Assembly (NCBI GenBank): GCA_030704615.1
Contig: CM060731.1
Location: 22,194,001 to 22,258,000, forward strand
DNA: 64,000 nt
Source: Takakia lepidozioides
Lineage: Eukaryota; Streptophyta; Takakiopsida; Takakiales; Takakiaceae
Direction: 5' to 3'
Shown: positions 32,384 to 43,659 of the stretch, piece after piece
Layout of the letters: the number at the start of each line of letters is the position of its first letter
How positions within the stretch are numbered: position 1 is the first letter of the stretch
Notes under the pieces: model-generated
Told to the model about the DNA's origin: nothing
The model's input: the letters and a program-made list of their open reading frames with translations, nothing else
Database searches by the model: none
Translations under genes and position numbers: made by a program

Positions 32384-32509
32384 GAACCGCCGTATACGTC
32401 GTCTCTCTCCTCCGGTGACTATAGGTCCAACATCAGGCTCCCAGTTGTCCTCCGTGACTGCAACCTTGAGTCCAGCAGGCTTAGAGGTAGAAGACGCGTC
32501 TCGTGGTTG

Positions 32510-33880
32510 CTATGCTGCAACCTCTTGAGTAGTGACCACTGCCTCCTCTGTCTGTGACAATGTCTCACCCTGCCCCATCATCCCATCTTTGAGGACCTCC
32601 TCAACCCGAGAAAAATCCCCAACCTGATCCATCACCGCCGTCTTGGCTGCCAACTCCTTATGAACCTCGAGCACCTCCCACGTGTGCCATGGATGCGGCC
32701 TGCACCTCGTGGTCCCCACTTGCTCGCCCCCACTCGCTGCCTGTACCGTCTCGGTAGGCAGGGAGACCATGAAGGGAAGTGTACTTCGCACTCTGCGCTG
32801 CTCAGCCATAGCCAAGCTGATAATCCAGGTCAAGCAATTGAGATCCATTGCTTGCCCCAACACCTGACGACGTGATGCCTCAGAAAGAGATGGCACCGCC
32901 GTGGTACCAGTGGTAAAACCCATTGCCCGCTCGCGCTCGTTAGCATTGGGCTCCACTAATTGTTGCAACTGGCTATCCCACAAGAGGCCAGGTCCACCAT
33001 CCCGAAAAGCATGGGATCCTGGGAAGCTGAGCAGTGTAGGTAATGTTGCTCGTGGTTGACCCACCCTGTTGACCACTGCCAAAGGCGAACGGTCATCGTG
33101 TCTCACACGTTGAGACTGCCTCCCTGTGTCCAAAATGCTATCCACTGTGAGGTGTGCTGGCCGCTGCACCCATCAAATGCACGCTTGAGCAGTGCGGGTG
33201 GCATCAAGTTAGTCCACCATAGCCGTGGACGATGAGCCCGTGACCCCACTGCAGCTGCATCCAGCAACACTGCTGACCCAAGCCACGACCGGACTTGATA
33301 CACACAGGCCATCACCCTGGCCCGAGAATCGCCCATCAGTGGCACATTCTCCAAGATGTATGCTGGAGATACAGCTTGATGAAGCTGCAAGTGGCGCAAA
33401 ACCCGCACCATCTCCCAAAACAGACCCGACCTTGAGTCTCGCAATCCATTGCCATGCCCGGCTGATGAATGCCCTTGGCAGGGCCAACCTGCCACTACCA
33501 GATCAATGGAGCCAACTTGCTCCAAATCCTGCGCCCCTAGCAACGAAATGTCTGCTGGCAAGGCTTGTTGGTATCCACAAACTGCAGACACTAGCAATAA
33601 ATCAGGGTATTGCTGTACCAACTGAGCAACATGGCGCAGTGAGACGCATCGTGCAGTCTCATCCCTCTCCACATACAGGTAACGTCGAACTCGTATACCT
33701 GCTTGCAGCACTGCAACCAATCCAGTGCTGACAAGTCCAGAAGGCATATGCCTTCATCCGGGCACTGCCACACAAGAGGTGTAGTGTCCAATGGCGACAA
33801 CTGAGGTGGTCCTGGTGCAATCACTGCACTCTCCTCCTCTCTTGATGGTACGAAAGCGTCCACCCAGGCTTGTTGCACCC
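32510..33880 (-). CDS. G2 C5-DNA methyltransferase domain (DRM/DNMT3-like)
   Basis: Reading minus, a motif I-like segment (GLVSTGLVAVLQAGI, then YLYVERDE) opens the SAM-binding fold. LVVAGWPCQGHSSAGHGNG carries the motif IV Pro-Cys nucleophile. YILENVPLMGD is motif VI (Glu-Asn-Val) and AAAVGSRAHRPRLWWTNL is motif VIII-like. After one frameshift near 33130 come a target-recognition-like stretch (RATLPTLLSFPGSHAF), ERERAMGFTTGTT and RRQVLGQAMDLNCLTWII (motifs IX-X). All main motifs are therefore present. It would transfer a methyl group from SAM to cytosine C5. Methyltransferases captured by retrotransposons are known from charophyte algae and dinoflagellates. Its place between protease and RT is the same as in G1. 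Confidence 0.85.
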
Positions 33881-33896
33881 GTCCATCAGCAGCCTG

Positions 33897-35042
33897 CTAC
33901 AAATCTTTGCCCGTACCCCACAATGGAGTGTGAGCAACCATGGCAAGCAACTCCACCGTACCATGCATGTCATCCTGCTCTGCTGGAGGTGGCACATCCT
34001 TTGCATGGGCATTGCCTGCCAGCAACTCTCCAGGCCAACTAACTGCAGCCGTAAAGGCGGCTAGTGTTGGCATCTTGCCCCGCCGGGCAGCCGCAATACC
34101 CCCAATGAATGTCACAGGGAGCTGTGCACGACGACCATCCCTTGACTGCCAACCAGGCCTGTAGGATGCTGACTCCTCCCAAAAGTCCAGGGTGAAGCCC
34201 ATGGGGTATAACACTGCCCCACCAATGAGGACATCGTAAGAGACCGCGTCTGTCACAATGGCCTTGGCTCGCATCACTGAGCCATCTGTAGGGTGATTCG
34301 GCTGTAGTCCAATGGCCAACTCACGCCGTGTCATGCCCCAAGCCTGCTCTGATCCTCCCAGAGATGTCTGTATCTGGAAAGGACAAGGCTCCATATCCGC
34401 CTCCATGAGGCCCAAACCTGCAATAGCAGCTCTGCCCAACATCAGTGGCTAAGCTCCCGAGTCCAACAAGACCCGCAGTGGCCGGTACTTCTTGCCTGCC
34501 GGTCCACTCAAAGTGAAAATGTCATCCTGGTTGTCTAACAAGACAACTCCAGGTGTCACCATGGCGCGCTCAAAGGCTGGCCTAGCTGGCAGCTCCGTCA
34601 ACCTGGCAGCTGCAGCTTGCCATGGCGCAGCCGTGGCAGTCTTGACCCTCAAATCCGAGGATCCCCCTGACACTACACCTTCCACTAACTCTGCAGAAGA
34701 TGAAGTGACCTCCCCACTCTCACAGAGTGTTGCTGCTAGTCTGAACACTGCAACTGGTCTTACCCCCGGCGTCGCAATCATGGTTGCCGAGAACAGTGGG
34801 GCTTGACACACAGAGGTGGCTGCCCCCAATAACACACCGGCTGCACTAGCCTTGGTAGCAGGTGTCAGTGCTGCACGTGTAGCTCTCCCCAATGGCATAG
34901 TAACCTCCACCTCGGTAACAGTCGGCGCGAGAACTAGGTGCCATGGATGGCGTCGACTCAGTCTCCGCCAATGTGAATGACTGAGGAAGCCTCGCCTGAC
35001 GGCTTGCCTCCCCACGCTGTGGATCCAATTCCACCTCTGCAC
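33897..35042 (-). CDS. G2 aspartic protease region
   Basis: The minus frames read RPLRVLLDSGA, a stop, then MLGRAAIAGLGLMEADM, with the retropepsin DSGA motif. A flap/C-terminal part follows (YDVLIGGAVLYPMGF). A TAA-type break at 34446-34450 separates the two frames where G1 reads DSGAQPLMLGRAAI, so a nonsense change is likely. The region upstream (VCQAPLFSATMIATPGVRP) links it to gag. Confidence 0.8.
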
Positions 35043-36705
35043 CTCGTGGCTCAGGAACTCGTGCTGCTCCTCGAGTCACGGCTGCATCAGACTCCACCTG
35101 CACTAGTGGTAGTGCTGCTCCGCACATGAATCCCATGCCTCCCATATCTCCTCCCTTAGGCGCAGGAGGTGGACCATCTCGTCTGGGAGCCGGTACCGCC
35201 TGAGCTGTAGCCATGGCAGCGAGCTTCTGCTCTAGCTGCTGAAGCCGGTTGGCCATGCCTTGGTCAACACCCTGACCTCCGCGTCCTTGGCCATGTTGCG
35301 CTTGCCCTTGGCCTGCGCCTCGTGCCCGGCCACCTCGTCCTCTTTGGGCTGGTCCACCTCGCCCCCGGCCACCATTGTTCCCTTGGAACTGGCCTGGGCG
35401 CAACTCAGGATGCAAGTCATAACACTGGGCATCTCCATGCCCATACTTGCCACAATGCCCACACTGCAACTGTGTAGGCTGTGCTTGTGCCAGCCTTTTG
35501 CCACTCTCTAGGCAATCTCTCTTGACATGGGGTCCTCCACATGTCCAACATATCACCCCTGGTTGCTGTTGGCCTGCAAAAGATGCCACGGGCCTCTGCA
35601 CCTGAGGTCCCCTGTAAGCTCCATGGAACTTGGGTTGGGAAACCTTGCCCCCCTGACCACGCTGTTGGGTAGTCCCTTGTGCCTGTGGGCTGGCAGCTGC
35701 GCCTCGTGCAGGCATGTCTTTGCCAAATCCAATGGTAACAACTCGCTCCTCCACCATGTTGAGCTCAATCCGCTCAGCCAACAGAAACACATCTGCTAAT
35801 GTGGGTTGGGCTACTTGTAACAGGGTTGCATCCCGCACCCTTCTCCTGAGCTCCTTGTACAAAATTCCATACCAGAACTGGATTGCCTGAGCTTCAGTAA
35901 CCCCTTGGGTCACACTTATCAAGCGCCTCATACGAGTGTAGGCCTCTCGCAAGCTCTCACTGGGTTTGCGCTGGAAGTCTTGCAAACTTCGCAGCTTCTC
36001 TGTCCGTACACCTTGGTAGTTCCTCCGCTACTCCTGAAAAAACTCCACCACCGGGTTGAATCTAGGCACATGTGTTGCAGTCGTGGAAGGAGGAGTAGTA
36101 GCAGCTTTTGAACTGGTACCACCTGCAGAAGTACCGGCACTACTTGTTCCACTACTAGTGCTGGCAGTGGGAGATATTGGTACTGATGCAGCTACTGGTC
36201 GCGTCGTGCCTCGAGTAATGGAGACGTAGTCAGGTGACCAATACATCCTCCACTCCTCAATCTCTGCTTCATGTCCTCGCCTGAACTCGTGGTAATCGTC
36301 CATAGGCGGGCCTTCCAAATGCTGGAACAGTCCCTTCTACGCCATGAATGGGGTGAATAGCTGTGGATTACGCATCTGCTGCAAATCACACCAGCTGTCA
36401 AACTCCTGGATAAAGTCATCCAACTCGATTGTGCCCACAGCTCCAGAGTACCTACGAGGCCCCTTGGTAGCTCCATACATCTCCTCCATGTCGTCCCACA
36501 ACAATGGCGAATGAAACTGCACACCTGTTGATGAAGCCTCCGAGTCTGTGTCTGACTCTGCACTAGTTGAGGGTGGAGGTGAAGGTGGTCTGAAACGAAC
36601 ACCTCGTCTGGTGAACCCACTCTCATTGCTACTGCCTGTAGTCATACTCCCCTCAGAACCCCTGGGTAACTCCGTGATGACACTCACAATGTGCACCTCC
36701 CCCAC
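34846..36705 (-). CDS. G2 gag with double zinc knuckle
   Basis: The N-terminal frame (36705-36337) starts MGEVHIVSVITELPRG and is acidic and serine-rich. A retrotransposon-gag-like helical part follows (YTRMRRLISVTQGV, QFWYGILYKELRRRV). Two knuckles come next: CWTCGGPHVKRDC and CGHCGKYGHGDAQC. A glycine/arginine/glutamine-rich tail leads to the MANRLQQLEQKLAAMATAQ coil also seen in G1. Two stop codons interrupt it, near 36337 and 36028. The first gag ATG is taken at 36705. Confidence 0.85.
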
Positions 36706-37225
36706 GTGACACTATAAGGCTCTAGTACTAATTCTAATAGTGACACGGGTGGGCACCTGTTGCAGTTTAAGAGTCATATCCCAATGACTCAGGGCACCTG
36801 CACCTGCATCCACCGCAAGAACTCCTATGGTTGGCTGGTCATCAACCCAGTCTCACCATAGAAGAAACACTGGTGGTCTTGCTAGTCATCACTCCAGCCT
36901 CACCACCGACAGCATACTCTAGGATTGACCGGTGATCAAATCCGGCCTAATCCCTATGAAAGCAAGCGCCCACACAAAACCAACATGGCGCACAGTCAAG
37001 CATGCAGGTGTTGGGGGGGATCCAAACACAAGAAATCAAAACATCAACACCCCCACACCAAAATCCATCTGCAATGCAGATCCTGTAGAATATCCCAGCC
37101 CAAAACCCCGGACTGACTGGCCTCCACCAAGAGAGGCTTTGGCAACTACAAGTACAAAGTAATGAAAATAGTAAAGAGATGGAGGGGAAGAATAGAAGCC
37201 CGACCAAGCAAGATCTAATCCTGAT
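36706..37225 (-). other. G2 leader, no gene recognised
   Basis: Sequence upstream of gag with no coding similarity. I did not find a tggtatcagag-type primer-binding site here. Confidence 0.3.
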
Positions 37226-38058
37226 CTATGCTATCAACTGCCAGACTTCTCTCAAAGTGCCTCGCTCTGCATGATGGTAAGGTGTAGGCGGTATATCTAT
37301 GTCCAGAAACCTGCCACTAACCTTGTCCCAAGCTACAGTAGCTCGCTCTAACCAACCCTCCTCCTCTTTCTGCCATGTAGAGACAAAGCAATACTCCCCT
37401 ATCTCCCGCTCACTGAACACTAAAGAAAATAAAGATAGGGTGTGACAGTCTCTCAACTCGAAAGCTTTGAGACGGTTGCGGGTGTCCTCATTGCGAATGA
37501 CTGCATCTCCTTCAAGCAAAACAAACTTGTCATTGCCAATGAACCCCCGCTCGTGGTTGCCTTGTGCAGAGCGTGTCCCGCTGCAACCATGTCTGATTGC
37601 ACAAACTTGTGTAGCTCCTGCTCCTCTGCTCCAGTACACCACGGCCTTGTGGCTGAACACCTTGGTCCCCGGGGCTGTCTTTGGCTGTGTTCCAAGCCTA
37701 GCTTTCACCCACTTTGGTATTTCACCTACAGCTGTAGAACTGTTGGATCCAGCAGAGTTCTGACTATCCAAAGCGATATTGAGGCCCTCAACGCCAACTA
37801 CAGCAGTTTGTTGTCTACTGCTAATGCCTGACTCCCAGTATGCAATCAACTCGTCCAACTGTTCTCCACTCAAATCAGTCTGAGTTCCTTGGGAAACATA
37901 AATCTTGTCCCCTTATGTGCACAGGCTAAGAGAAGAGACCTGCCCTTCAATGACGTCCTCATTTCCCCCAGCCATACAAGGAGTACATCCCCAGATTTAT
38001 CTCTCATGTAGACCAGAACAGGTTCTAAAAATAGAATTGTGGATCTTTCATCACTCAC
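37226..38058 (-). CDS. Unknown protein frames upstream of G2 gag
   Basis: A 215-codon frame (37873-37226) begins MSGEQLDELIAYWESGIS and ends LREVWQLIA. A 62-codon frame just upstream (38058-37870; VLVYMRDKSGDVLLVW) runs into it after a frame change. Together they may be one broken gene on the element's strand. I do not recognise the family; there is no RT, gag or nuclease motif. It may be an extra element ORF or a captured host fragment. Confidence 0.4.
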
Positions 38059-38447
38059 ACTCTAAAAATTCCATAGATTTTTAGCAGAGTCCCAAAAACA
38101 AAAACCAGATAGGTAGATTTCCCCTTTCTGTAGGTCCTTGCGCAAGTTTTGGGTCAAACGGCCTTGGTAGGCCAAAGTTATGGCCAAACAGGCTCTATCT
38201 AATTTAAATTAGATCAAAGAACGAATTTCTTTTAATTTTTCACACCCAAAACGTTCTCTCCATTAAAAACTGTTCCCACGTTTTTTTTTTTTTTTCACTG
38301 CAAGTTCCCTAAGAATTCCTTGGACTCATAAACCGCAAGAACAATTGGTCCTGAAAGAAATGGCCTCACATTAATCACAAACTCAGTATGCTCAGGAGAG
38401 AGAGGAAGGAGGCCACAGAGCGCACAGACAGGAAGAAGAAGGGAGAG

Positions 38448-39052
38448 ATGGCGACCGTAGCTGCCAGGGCCTTGGTGACTCTCGCTGCAAGAGTGGATGT
38501 TGTGCGGCAGCAGAGGTTGCTGAGTGGTCGGGCCTTGCGAGTGTCGTCCGTGCCCTCCGTCTCTTACCGGGGTCCTTCTCTGGCAGTGCGAGCATCTTCT
38601 GACAAGGATGTGAAGAGCGAGCAGTCTGTAGCAGAAACAGCTGGAAAGATGGCAGCGGCTTTGGCCCTGGCCGCCATTGTTGGCACCGCCCTTTTTTGCT
38701 GATAACGCACCGACACTTGCTATCAATGCCACTATTGAGAAGACCAAGAGACGGTTTGCCTTCTACGGCAACGAGGGATTGTTGTGTGGAATTGACGGTC
38801 TTCCTCACTTGATTGTCGATGGCGACCAAAAGCATTTGGGAGAGTTTGTATACCCAGGAATCGTGTTCTTGTACATCGCAGGATGGATTGGATGGGTTGG
38901 CAGGAGCTACCTGATTGCAGTCAGGAGCGGCAAGAAGCCCACCGCGAAGGAGATCATCATCGATGTCCCCCTTGCTGTGAGTCTTCTGTGGACGGGATTC
39001 ACATGGCCCCTGGCTGCAGTGAGTTCCAAGGGCAATATAGAGAACAGATGAC
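38448..39052 (+). pseudogene. psaF: PsaF (photosystem I subunit III) intronless pseudogene
   Basis: From ATG 38448 a plastid/thylakoid transit peptide (MATVAARALVTLAARVDVV to [14 protein letters not shown]) is followed, after a one-base slip in a T run (38692-38697), by Psa[58 protein letters not shown] and [15 protein letters not shown]. The conserved start of mature PsaF (about 33 residues after the transit peptide, with GLTPC) is missing, and the C-terminal REF region is out of frame after WPLAA. The gene is uninterrupted by introns and lies opposite to G2. I infer a processed or captured copy that is no longer functional. PsaF normally docks plastocyanin at photosystem I. Confidence 0.9.
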
Positions 39053-39204
39053 GGAGGATGGCTGTTTAACCATTCTAAGCACCTTGCCAGCTACAAGGGA
39101 AAAAACCCCAAATTTCCTCCTTGCACAAGTGCCGCCTGACCAGATCAGCTGTCACGGCGGCGCTCCATCACCACCCCCAGCCTGTATTAAATCACTATAT
39201 GGCG

Positions 39205-39987
39205 TTCCCCTGCAATGGAGTCCCCCACAAAGGCCACAGTTTTTCCTCTCATTGACTCCAGGAAGGCTCTGCCATCAAGCCGAGGCAGTTCACAATCATT
39301 TGGCTTCCATTTCCAGTGCAAATACCCACTGTCAGGCCGTCCATTCTTCATGCAGTTTTGATCATCTCCAATTTACCGGCACGTTTCATTCGTGTACAGA
39401 GGGGGTTGGGGATCAGGCACCCAGGTCCCTATGGACAGGTCACATGCTCCTGTGCCAGCCAGAACAGTGATATTCGATCCCTTCATCTTCAGGGACAAGC
39501 TGGTGGCTTCCTTGATGTCGTCAGGTTCTGTGGTGCTTGGACCTTGAACTGCAACCGCCAAATCGGTGAGATTGGATACATTAGAATATGGACACAAGCT
39601 GCCAGCTTCCTTCGTGTCATGACGGACAAATGGCCTCGTATGGAACACGAACGCACGGATCACTGCAACCGGAAGTAGGGCAGCAAGCACACGCGCGTAA
39701 ACCAAGCTTTTAAATCGGATTACACTTCGTGGCTCGAAAACGGGCTGGACCCGTTGTTGGGAAGAGAGGGTGCTAAAGTCTTGCGAATCGCCTGCCTCTC
39801 CTTGTTGGGTTTCGAATTGCAGCTCTGCGAGGGGGCCATGGCACCCAGCCGATTGCACCTGCCTTGTCTTTGTCAGAAAATGAGCAAGCCAAAGAATTCG
39901 CTCAAGGAGACCAAAAAGTCCAGCATTGTTGACAGTCCAGGCGTACTGACTCGACACCACACCTGAGCTGCAAATACAACGGACCAC
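39205..39987 (-). pseudogene. Trichome birefringence-like (TBL/PC-esterase) N-terminal fragment
   Basis: On minus, a short membrane segment (VLAALLPVAVIRAFVF) and a stem lead to the TBL signature CDLSIGTWVPDPQPPLYTN-ETC. A TAA stop follows, and then, in the same frame, QNCMKNGRPDSGYLHWKW, CELPRLDGRAFLESM and the esterase GDS block, TVAFVGDSIAG. The protein ends there: the C-terminal DxxH half is absent. TBL proteins O-acetylate cell-wall polysaccharides in the Golgi. The copy is truncated and carries a nonsense codon. It lies next to the PsaF copy, in the 5' part of G2. Confidence 0.8.
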
Positions 39988-40252
39988 ACAAGTTGGGCAC
40001 GACTGGCCTACTGGGTGCTCAGCCTGTCCCAGCGCTTAGGCAGCAGGGCTGCCAGGGCCCCCTGCGCGCACCCGCCACCACAAACAGGGATCACTACACC
40101 CTGATCACCACTAACGCCAATGTGTAAACAACAAGCGCATACCCATGGCAACAGCAAGGCCAGATGGACTCCTGCCCCAAGATATATATTATAATAGTGC
40201 TAAAACAAACTCACCTCTGGCACTCACAGATGCAAGCATCATCTCTCTCGAG

Positions 40253-40607
40253 TGATAAGAAAGCTAAGAACACACTGTTCACACAAGAAACAACATGAAT
40301 CCAGCAGCATCACTCTTTAAGATAATAGTCGAGCCAGGGGCACCCCAAGCTATGGGGACTCCACCCCACAACAACCTATACTCCCTACATAAGCACACTC
40401 AGATTCTAAAGTGTGAAGGAGCTCGGTCGCGCAGGCTCAACTCGAGAGAGATGAGCTGCGCGACTGAGGCTCTCGTGAAGATAAGATGGTTCAGGTGTCA
40501 AGCTCAAACTTGACACCTGACTTAACACTTGAACTAAATCCAAGTGTTAAATACAAATAACTAGTTTTATTCTAGTTAGTTTCACACTATGTTTATTTAA
40601 CTTGACA
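40253..40607 (-). repeat. G2 5' LTR-type block
   Basis: On minus it starts TGTCAAGTTAAATAAACATAG and ends cttatca at 40253. There it abuts ctcgagagagatgatg (40252 downward), which is the reverse complement of the LTR-internal catctctctcgag. This is the same kind of junction as in G1 at 8730/8731. Confidence 0.7.
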
Positions 40608-42613
40608 AAGCCCTCAACACACTCTCTTTCAATAACTAGTGTTATGGAGGTGAGAGAGGCTTATGGAGGCTCAACTACAAGAAGATGAGCCCTCCTCAAC
40701 CCTCACAAGGGGAAAACCCATCCCCATGTCCCAAGTGAGGTTTGATACCTCACTTGGCATATGAGACCAAATGAAGTCCCAACACACAAAATATAAATAT
40801 AAATATCTAAAATGTCCTAGTTAACTAGAAGTAGGTAATTCTAGTTAACCATGACTAAAATCATGACAGCTGTCGTGCACCTAAGTATCGTGCCACAACA
40901 TACATCGTTGTCCATCACACATTCTAAGCATACAGTCCTAGAAAGTTATGCCACAATCGCCCCCCTAGCTGGTGATTAGGTCCCTCTAACACTGGATAGC
41001 CGACAAGTATCTATCCCAATAAGATCATCGCTTAGTCTTCAATCGCACAAGTCCCAGCATCTAAAGTCGATAGATCAAGAGGCCGGGTGCAAAAGTAGCC
41101 CCATCATTAGTCGCCTTGGACTGCAATCCATGATCTTCAGTTGAGTATCCATGGCATTGAAGCCCCACTAGCTAGACCTTGGATCACTTGTTAGCCTCAC
41201 CATTGCCATGCCCACTACCTCTGTCCAAGGCATCGTGAACACAACCACTCTCCGCTAGGAACCTCCTCAAGTGGCGGTGTCAAACATCCCATTTGCCACC
41301 CCCTTGAGCATTTATCACACACCAACATGGTTGCGGCACCACCAGCATGCCCACATAGCATGCAACGCAACCCTGCAGATACCACTGCAAGGTTGGGATC
41401 TATCCTCCCATCCACATGTAGGATGTGACATGGCTCACAATTGCGCACATGATCATTCCATATCATCCATCTTGACCTTCTAGAATCAACATTCCTGAAA
41501 GCAACACCTCCCTGACCCTTAGAATCACATGTCTTGTTGTGACATCCAAGGTCGTAGATACTGTCTGCTGCAGGTATACATAGTCCCCAGGGTTGAATCT
41601 CCGAACACCCGGTCGATATCCGCCTCCACGTATGGTGGCATACCTCAATGTGTCTCGGTGTTGGGCAATAGCAAGGTTCTCAAAAGCCATAGGCATGACT
41701 CTCTTCAACAACTTTGCCCGCTAGTCATATGCTCGTGTCCACACATCCGGATCATCAAGGTCAAGGACTACTGCAGCCTCCCTACAAATAGATGCAGGCA
41801 AATCTGGTTCTCGGCCGAAGAGAAGAAGGTAAGGTGAGAATGAGGCAAGTGATGTTTGCTTGCTAAACTTGTAGCCCATAGCCAACCAAGGTAGCTGAAG
41901 GTCCCAATCCCCTAAGTGTCCCTTCTACAAGCCATATTTGCGCAAGCCTCTCTTGACTATCTGAACAACTCTCTCTCCGCCAAGCCATCAGCCTCGGGAT
42001 GATCCCAAGAAGTAGTGCGGTGGTCTATCAAGGCTTGCTCACACAAAGCCTGAAACTCCCCCAAGAACTCTCTCCCCTGGTCCGTGAGTACCTCGGGTGG
42101 AGCACCGAATCGGCTAAGAACTCGATCTAAGAATGCATACGCAGCCCCCTTACTTGCCTTGTCAGGCAATGCCACCAGTTCAATCCATTTGGAGAAGTGT
42201 TCAACCATCACCAGCACATACTTATTATGGCAAATCGTTAGTGGCAATGGGCCTGCAAAGTCAAGGCTCCAATGATAGCCCAAACCCATAATGGGTAAAG
42301 GCTGCAATTGTGGAGTAGGGGCGTCGAAAGAAGCCCACACTCTATCACACACCATGCATCTTGTCACTAACTGTTGCATATCCGTGTGCATGCCCCGTCA
42401 CCAGTACTGCCCTTGCAACAAACTATGAGTGCGCCGCACCCCAAAATGTCCCAACTCCTCATGGGCATGGTGTACCAATCGCGTTCGTTGTGTTGGATGA
42501 GGCACAATCCTCACTCGTCCATCCGCCCATACACGGAGTAGGTGAGTCCCCTTCCACTTGAACCTCTTGGCTCGTTGTAGGATCCGATCTCTCTTCTTCG
42601 CAGTCACACTGGC
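40608..42613 (-). mobile_element. G3: integrase/PHD/LTR part of a third methyltransferase-family Gypsy copy
   Basis: On minus, 42607-41957 codes integrase pieces (RDRILQRAKRFKWKGTH, CMVCDR, YHWSLDFAGPLPLT, LTDQGREFLGEF). 41711-41463 codes the integrase C-domain (RRFNPGDYVYLQ). 41466-41215 codes a PHD finger (LRCMLCG, LVCDKCSRGWQMGC, WLCSRC). The purine tract agctaggggggcga (near 40965) precedes an LTR of a different subtype starting TGTCATGATTTTAG at 40868. That LTR is cut at 40608 by the G2 terminal sequence. Several stops are present. Its RT part lies on the opposite strand from 42614. Confidence 0.85.
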
Positions 42614-42935
42614 CAGCTAAGAAGGATATTTATGGCAATTGGACAGAAAGAAGGATGTGTGGGGACTATCGTCGTGTGAACCATCAGACTAAGTCCGATA
42701 GATATGTCATGTCAACTTCAGAGGAAATCTTTGATGCCATTGGGCATGCGAAGGTGTTTAGCATATTGGACTTACGATTGGGTTTGATCACCAGTTGCCA
42801 ATCAAAGAGGCTGACAAGCAAAACACGACATTCCGGGGGATTGACCAGCATAGGAATAATTGTTTGTACCAATGGCGGTTCCTTCCGTTTGGGTTGAAGA
42901 ATGCTCCTACAGAGTTTCAGAGGGTCATGGATAGG
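42614..42935 (+). pseudogene. G3 reverse transcriptase, inverted, first piece
   Basis: On + the translation is AKKDIYGNWTERRMCGDY, then SILDLR and FLPFGLKNAPTEFQRVMD. It stops at the ATAGG target site where G4 inserted. Orientation is opposite to the adjoining integrase (42613 downward), so the RT-RNase H block has been inverted within the element. A frame change lies in the SGYHQLP region. Confidence 0.85.
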
Positions 42936-43659
42936 TGTCGCGCACCTCACTTCGGTAAACTCCCCTTCAAGTCATAGTTACTCGCTTTGATGCGCGCGCC
43001 TGACTCCCAACCTGGCCGCCGGGCCAACTTGGAGCTTCGGCTGCTCACCGGGACATAACGGTCCCCCTTCGCTCCCCCACTAAACCCTCCACCTATTTGG
43101 GCCTAGTGGAATTCCTTTTGGTAGATGGCAGTCCGGAACAGCTCCCCACTCTTTGGTCGCTTTCCGGCTCGCTCGCTCACTCACTAGTTTTTGGTCACCA
43201 ACGGGCTTGCACCGTTCTCGGGGTTACTACTCCCTATATATACTTCTGTAGCTGTCCGCGGGGGTTTCACAACCAGCCATGCCATTTTATGGCGAACCAC
43301 CACGAAAACCCTCGACTCCCGGTGATGAGTCGCGGTGAGTCTTGGCCCACTCATCACGGCCCCTATGGACCGTGATGAGTCCCAAGACTCCCCCCGACTC
43401 CCACCGCGAGGTCCCCGCCCCCAGGGTGAGTCCTATGCCACCCCCACTAAGTCCCGCTAAGCTACCACCACCCCTTGTGGAGCCACCCCCACCGCAACCC
43501 GGTGTGCGGGGCTCCACCTAGTGAGCGCCTCCGCCTCCTTGAGTGCCTTGGGCACTCAAGGGTGCTTCAGCCCCCCCATCCTATCGCTGCCGCTGCCCCC
43601 ACCACAGGGGCAGCCCCTCACGTGTCCCGACCCCCCCCCTCAAGGCAAAGGGCCCGACA
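42936..43659 (-). repeat. G4 3' LTR
   Basis: 724 bp, matching 49138-49866. On minus it is preceded by the purine-rich gtaggggtgtg. Confidence 0.93.

Larger units (their letters stand above)
24304..40607 (-). mobile_element. Gypsy-type LTR retrotransposon G2 (methyltransferase + PHD family), with nested Copia
   Basis: The minus-strand element has gag, protease, C5 methyltransferase, RT/RNase H, integrase and PHD finger in that order. LTR-type sequence lies at both ends: 40607 downward, and 24495 downward to 24304. Both start TGTCAAG(T/C)TAAATAAACATAG and agree for about 85 bases, so I pair them. A Copia element (24865-29395) interrupts the PHD finger. Between gag and the 5' LTR lie about 3.5 kb containing an unknown frame and PsaF and TBL gene pieces. 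Outer target duplications were not found, so the 5' limit is an inference. Confidence 0.75.

Noticed and set aside
33225-33731. Plus-strand frame of 168 codons
   Set aside because: It is the antisense shadow of the G2 methyltransferase; similar shadows occur over all retroelement genes.
24304-40607. 5-bp target duplication for the outer ends of G2
   Set aside because: Flanks (ggctt on one side, tctcc on the other, read on minus) do not match. The pairing of the two LTR blocks rests on sequence identity only.
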